Source: Stenotrophomonas sp. SAU14A_NAIMI4_5 (lineage in GTDB: Bacteria > Pseudomonadota > Gammaproteobacteria > Xanthomonadales > Xanthomonadaceae). From it: a stretch of 64,000 nt of DNA. Position numbers and translations under genes: made by a program. A model generated the notes under the pieces. The model ran no database searches. It was given only the letters and a program-made list of their open reading frames with translations, and had not been told where the DNA came from. How positions within the stretch are numbered: the stretch's first letter is position 1; every line of letters begins with the position of its first letter. Shown here piece after piece: positions 61,980 through 64,000 of this stretch. Location of the stretch: assembly GCF_003086795.1 (NCBI RefSeq), contig NZ_CP026003.1:2314777-2378776 (forward strand), in the 5' to 3' direction.

Positions 61980-63139
61980 GGGGTCAGCACGATCTTCCGG
62001 CAGTCATCATCCTTCGCATCGAACATGGCATAGCCCTGCGCTGCCTCGGCCAGACTCATCCGATGCGAAATGATGTTGCCGGGGTCCAGCTTTCCCTCCA
62101 AGATGGCAGTCAACAGCTCAGGCATGAGGCCCTGCACATGGGTCTGCCCCATCTTGAAGGTCAGGCCCTTGTCGAATGCATCCCCCAGCAGGAAGCCATG
62201 GATGAAGCCGGCATACACGCCAGGAATGCTGACCACCCCACCGCGGCGAGCGGCAGCAATGCACTGGCGGATGGCCGCGCCGCTGCTGCCTTCAAGCTTC
62301 ACTGCGGTCAATGCAGTCTCAAGCGAACTGCCCTCCGCCTCGAACCCGACCGCCTCGATGCAGGCATCCACGCCTCGCCCGCTGGTCTGGCTGACGATGT
62401 AGTCGGCGGGATCGTCCACCTTGCTGAAGTCGATGGGCGTGATGCCGTAGGTCCGTTGCGCGAAATCCAGCCGATACGGCAGATGATCGACCATGAAGAT
62501 GGTTTCCGCACCCAGCAGGCGGCAACAGGCAGCGCTCATCAACCCCACCGGGCCTGCACCGAAGATGGCTACCGTCGAGCCCGCCTTCACCCCGGCGTTG
62601 AGTGCGGCTTGATAGCCGGTCGGCAGGATATCGGACAGGAACAGCACCTGTTCATCTGCCACGCCTTCAGGAATGCGCAGTGGACCGACGTTGGCCTTGG
62701 GCACCCGCACGAATTCCGCCTGGCCGCCAGCGACCCCACCGTAGAGGTGGCTGTAGCCAAACAATGCGGCAGGCGGCATCAATCCCTTCGCATTGAGTGC
62801 CGCGCCTTTGCCGGGATTGGTGGTCTCGCACGCGGCATACTCCGCCAGCTGGCAGTGGAAGCATTCACCACAGGCAATCACGAACGGGATGACCACTCGG
62901 TCACCGGGGCGCACCTGGGTCACGCCCCTGCCAACCTCTTCCACGATGCCCATGAACTCATGGCCGAGTACATCTCCGGTGTGAAGGTCCGGAATCTTGC
63001 CCCGGTACAGATGCAGGTCGGAGCCACAGATGGCGGTGGCGGTAACGCGCAGGATGAGATCATCCTCGGCGGCGAGCACCGGATCGGGCACGGTCTCAAC
63101 GCGGACATCCTTGCGGCCGTGATAGGTCAGCGCCTGCAT
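61976..63139 (-). CDS. Zinc-dependent alcohol dehydrogenase, formaldehyde/threonine-DH-like MDR, 387 aa
   Basis: MDR enzyme. Catalytic zinc region [18 protein letters not shown] and [13 protein letters not shown]; structural zinc cluster around [15 protein letters not shown] (C-x2-C-x2-C-x7-C); Rossmann loop [46 protein letters not shown] is characteristic of the FDH-like branch that oxidises formaldehyde without glutathione or other alcohols. GAGAA lies before the ATG. Length usual. Forms a unit with the 115-aa gene. Confidence 0.88.
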   Translation of the reverse strand: MQALTYHGRKDVRVETVPDPVLAAEDDLILRVTATAICGSDLHLYRGKIPDLHTGDVLGHEFMGIVEEVGRGVTQVRPGDRVVIPFVIACGECFHCQLAEYAACETTNPGKGAALNAKGLMPPAALFGYSHLYGGVAGGQAEFVRVPKANVGPLRIPEGVADEQVLFLSDILPTGYQAALNAGVKAGSTVAIFGAGPVGLMSAACCRLLGAETIFMVDHLPYRLDFAQRTYGITPIDFSKVDDPADYIVSQTSGRGVDACIEAVGFEAEGSSLETALTAVKLEGSSGAAIRQCIAAARRGGVVSIPGVYAGFIHGFLLGDAFDKGLTFKMGQTHVQGLMPELLTAILEGKLDPGNIISHRMSLAEAAQGYAMFDAKDDDCRKIVLTP

Positions 63140-63235
63140 CGTCGTTCTCCTGCCGTTGGGGACTGCAGGGTTGCATGGGCACGGCTGTGCCCACGGTGAC
63201 CTTGTCGTGTGCGGCGTGTGGATTCCACTGCAGCT

Positions 63236-63712
63236 TCAGCGGCCTTCGGCATCCACGGTGATCTCTCCCGAGGTTTCCAGCATGGCCAGTTCGATCTGGT
63301 GATGGCCATCGCAGCCTGCCTTGCGCATGGCCACGTCCAGGTCCTCCGGCGCCACATTGCAACGGCGCAATTGCTCCCAGAACACCTTGCCGTTGCGCAC
63401 CAGCACCACCGGCGCGCCCTCCACCCAACGGTGCAGCCGACGATTGCGCGCGGTCACGAAACCGACCAGCCAGTTCAGACCCAGCAACGTGGCGGCAAGG
63501 ATGAGTCCGCCAAGCAGTGAGGTGTCCTCACCGATCAGCGAGTTCTGCACTGCCGTGCCCAGCAGGACGATCACCAGCATGTCGAACGGTGCGGACTGCC
63601 CGATCGATCGCTTGCCACTGAGGCGCGTCAACAGCAGCACCACCACGTAGACGGCGGTGGCCCGTAATACGAACTCGAACCACGGCATGCCCAGCTCGAA
63701 CAGATCGGTCAC
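63236..63712 (-). CDS. DUF421 membrane protein, YetF-like, 158 aa
   Basis: Three N-terminal hydrophobic helices (FEFVLRATAVYVVVLLLTRL, FDMLVIVLLGTAVQNSLIG, LGGLILAATLLGLNWLVGFV) precede the cytosolic DUF421 domain (GAPVVLVRNGKVFWEQLRRC ... MLETSGEITVDAEGR). SGKRSIGQSAPFDMLVIVLLG is the family signature. Members such as YetF/YdfS affect spore or stress traits in Bacillus; the mechanism is unknown. A GTG start at 63712 is preferred because GGGAGA is seven bases upstream; the frame runs back to 63763. Confidence 0.85.
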   Translation of the reverse strand: MTDLFELGMPWFEFVLRATAVYVVVLLLTRLSGKRSIGQSAPFDMLVIVLLGTAVQNSLIGEDTSLLGGLILAATLLGLNWLVGFVTARNRRLHRWVEGAPVVLVRNGKVFWEQLRRCNVAPEDLDVAMRKAGCDGHHQIELAMLETSGEITVDAEGR

Positions 63713-63790
63713 GGTATTCTCCCTGCATGGCCTGCCCGGAGGGATACAGAACAGGTCGTCCACGCTGCGTGACTCCGCCTGTGCGGCCTG

Positions 63791-64000
63791 CTAAAGCGGG
63801 TGCAGGGCCCATTGGCCCAACGACAGCCCCTTGCGAAGGATCCGGTACGCGTCGCGGTCGAACACCGGATCACTCCGACGCACGCGCCGGGCAGCGGCCA
63901 GGGTCTTCGCGCTGCCGTGATAGAACCATCCATCAACGACGTGGAACTGCCGCATCGCTTCGCCGCGTTCCTCGATGGCCACGGGGCCGGCGTAGGGCCA
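63791..64000 (-). CDS. C-terminus of a probable UvrC/Cho-type nuclease (5' end outside window)
   Basis: The frame is open to the right edge: 69 residues ending GLSLGQWALHPL. WPYAGPVAIEERG, FHVVDGWFYHGSAKTLAAA and DPVFDRDAYRILRKGL resemble the tail of Cho or of DnaQ exonuclease/GIY-YIG fusions (short terminal FDxDxYxIL motif). These cut damaged DNA, or proofread in fusions. Only the tail is visible, so the identification is tentative. It lies next to the YetF-like gene, 78 bp away. Confidence 0.6.
   Translation of the reverse strand, partial: WPYAGPVAIEERGEAMRQFHVVDGWFYHGSAKTLAAARRVRRSDPVFDRDAYRILRKGLSLGQWALHPL

Overview
The window reads as chromosomal DNA of a high-GC gammaproteobacterium of the family Xanthomonadaceae, most likely Stenotrophomonas (S. 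maltophilia group). The basis is strongly G/C-biased third codon positions, TonB-dependent receptors, Xanthomonadaceae-type small proteins, and short palindromes with an outer GTAG/CTAC tetranucleotide between genes, which resemble the SMAG/REP elements of S. maltophilia. I see no rRNA or tRNA gene, CRISPR array, insertion sequence or prophage.

Layout. 0-4.5 kb: the end of an arsenite efflux pump, a hypothetical gene, and a minus-strand operon of an alpha/beta-hydrolase fused to a gluconate-dehydrogenase-subunit-3-like tail, a GMC flavoprotein and an SDR. 4.7-17.8 kb: a GH15 glucosidase/trehalase with an SDR, a soluble LOV histidine kinase with its own receiver domain, a small His-rich protein, GlgX, a BLUF protein, a small HTH regulator, a CLC chloride transporter, a secreted PDZ-SHOCT protein and a membrane EAL phosphodiesterase. 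Two different blue-light photoreceptor families and a c-di-GMP enzyme therefore lie close to alpha-glucan genes. 18-29.3 kb: a fasciclin protein, a LysR-flanked operon (ADH, hydrolase, MFS, cupin, carboxymuconolactone decarboxylase family), a secreted haloperoxidase-like hydrolase, and an alginate-export-type porin paired with an MFS exporter. 29.3-35 kb: a large periplasmic-sensor kinase/response regulator pair and small membrane or TPR proteins.

35.2-38.8 kb is a decaying island. A PHB-depolymerase-type esterase and a hybrid histidine kinase, originally divergent, have both lost their N-termini at one junction near 35.69 kb. The kinase's probable partner regulator is intact, and the adjacent acyl-CoA ligase carries an in-frame amber codon. 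39-45 kb: a probable Fur-controlled operon (DUF4198 protein, seven-EF-hand protein, ApbE-DUF2271 fusion, TonB receptor). 44.9-46 kb: a tandem duplication of two tiny membrane-protein genes, the second copy of one shortened by an in-frame 216-bp deletion. 46-51 kb: two transporters, LysR, and a TetR/DJ-1 pair sharing identical operator-like repeats. 51-58.9 kb: a siderophore receptor with divergent TetR, a secreted nuclease, a GAF protein and small enzymes. 59-64 kb: stress and repair genes (Nei-like glycosylase overlapping a DUF72 gene, receiver-only regulator, zinc ADH, YetF-like DUF421 protein) and the C-terminus of a probable Cho/UvrC-type nuclease at the right edge.

Taken together, the window is a mosaic of stress-response, light-sensing, carbohydrate and iron-uptake modules. 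The clearest unusual structures are the double-truncation junction, the amber mutation, the tandem duplication with in-frame deletion, the photoreceptor cluster and the paired TetR operators. All family assignments come from reading motifs by eye; no database search was run.
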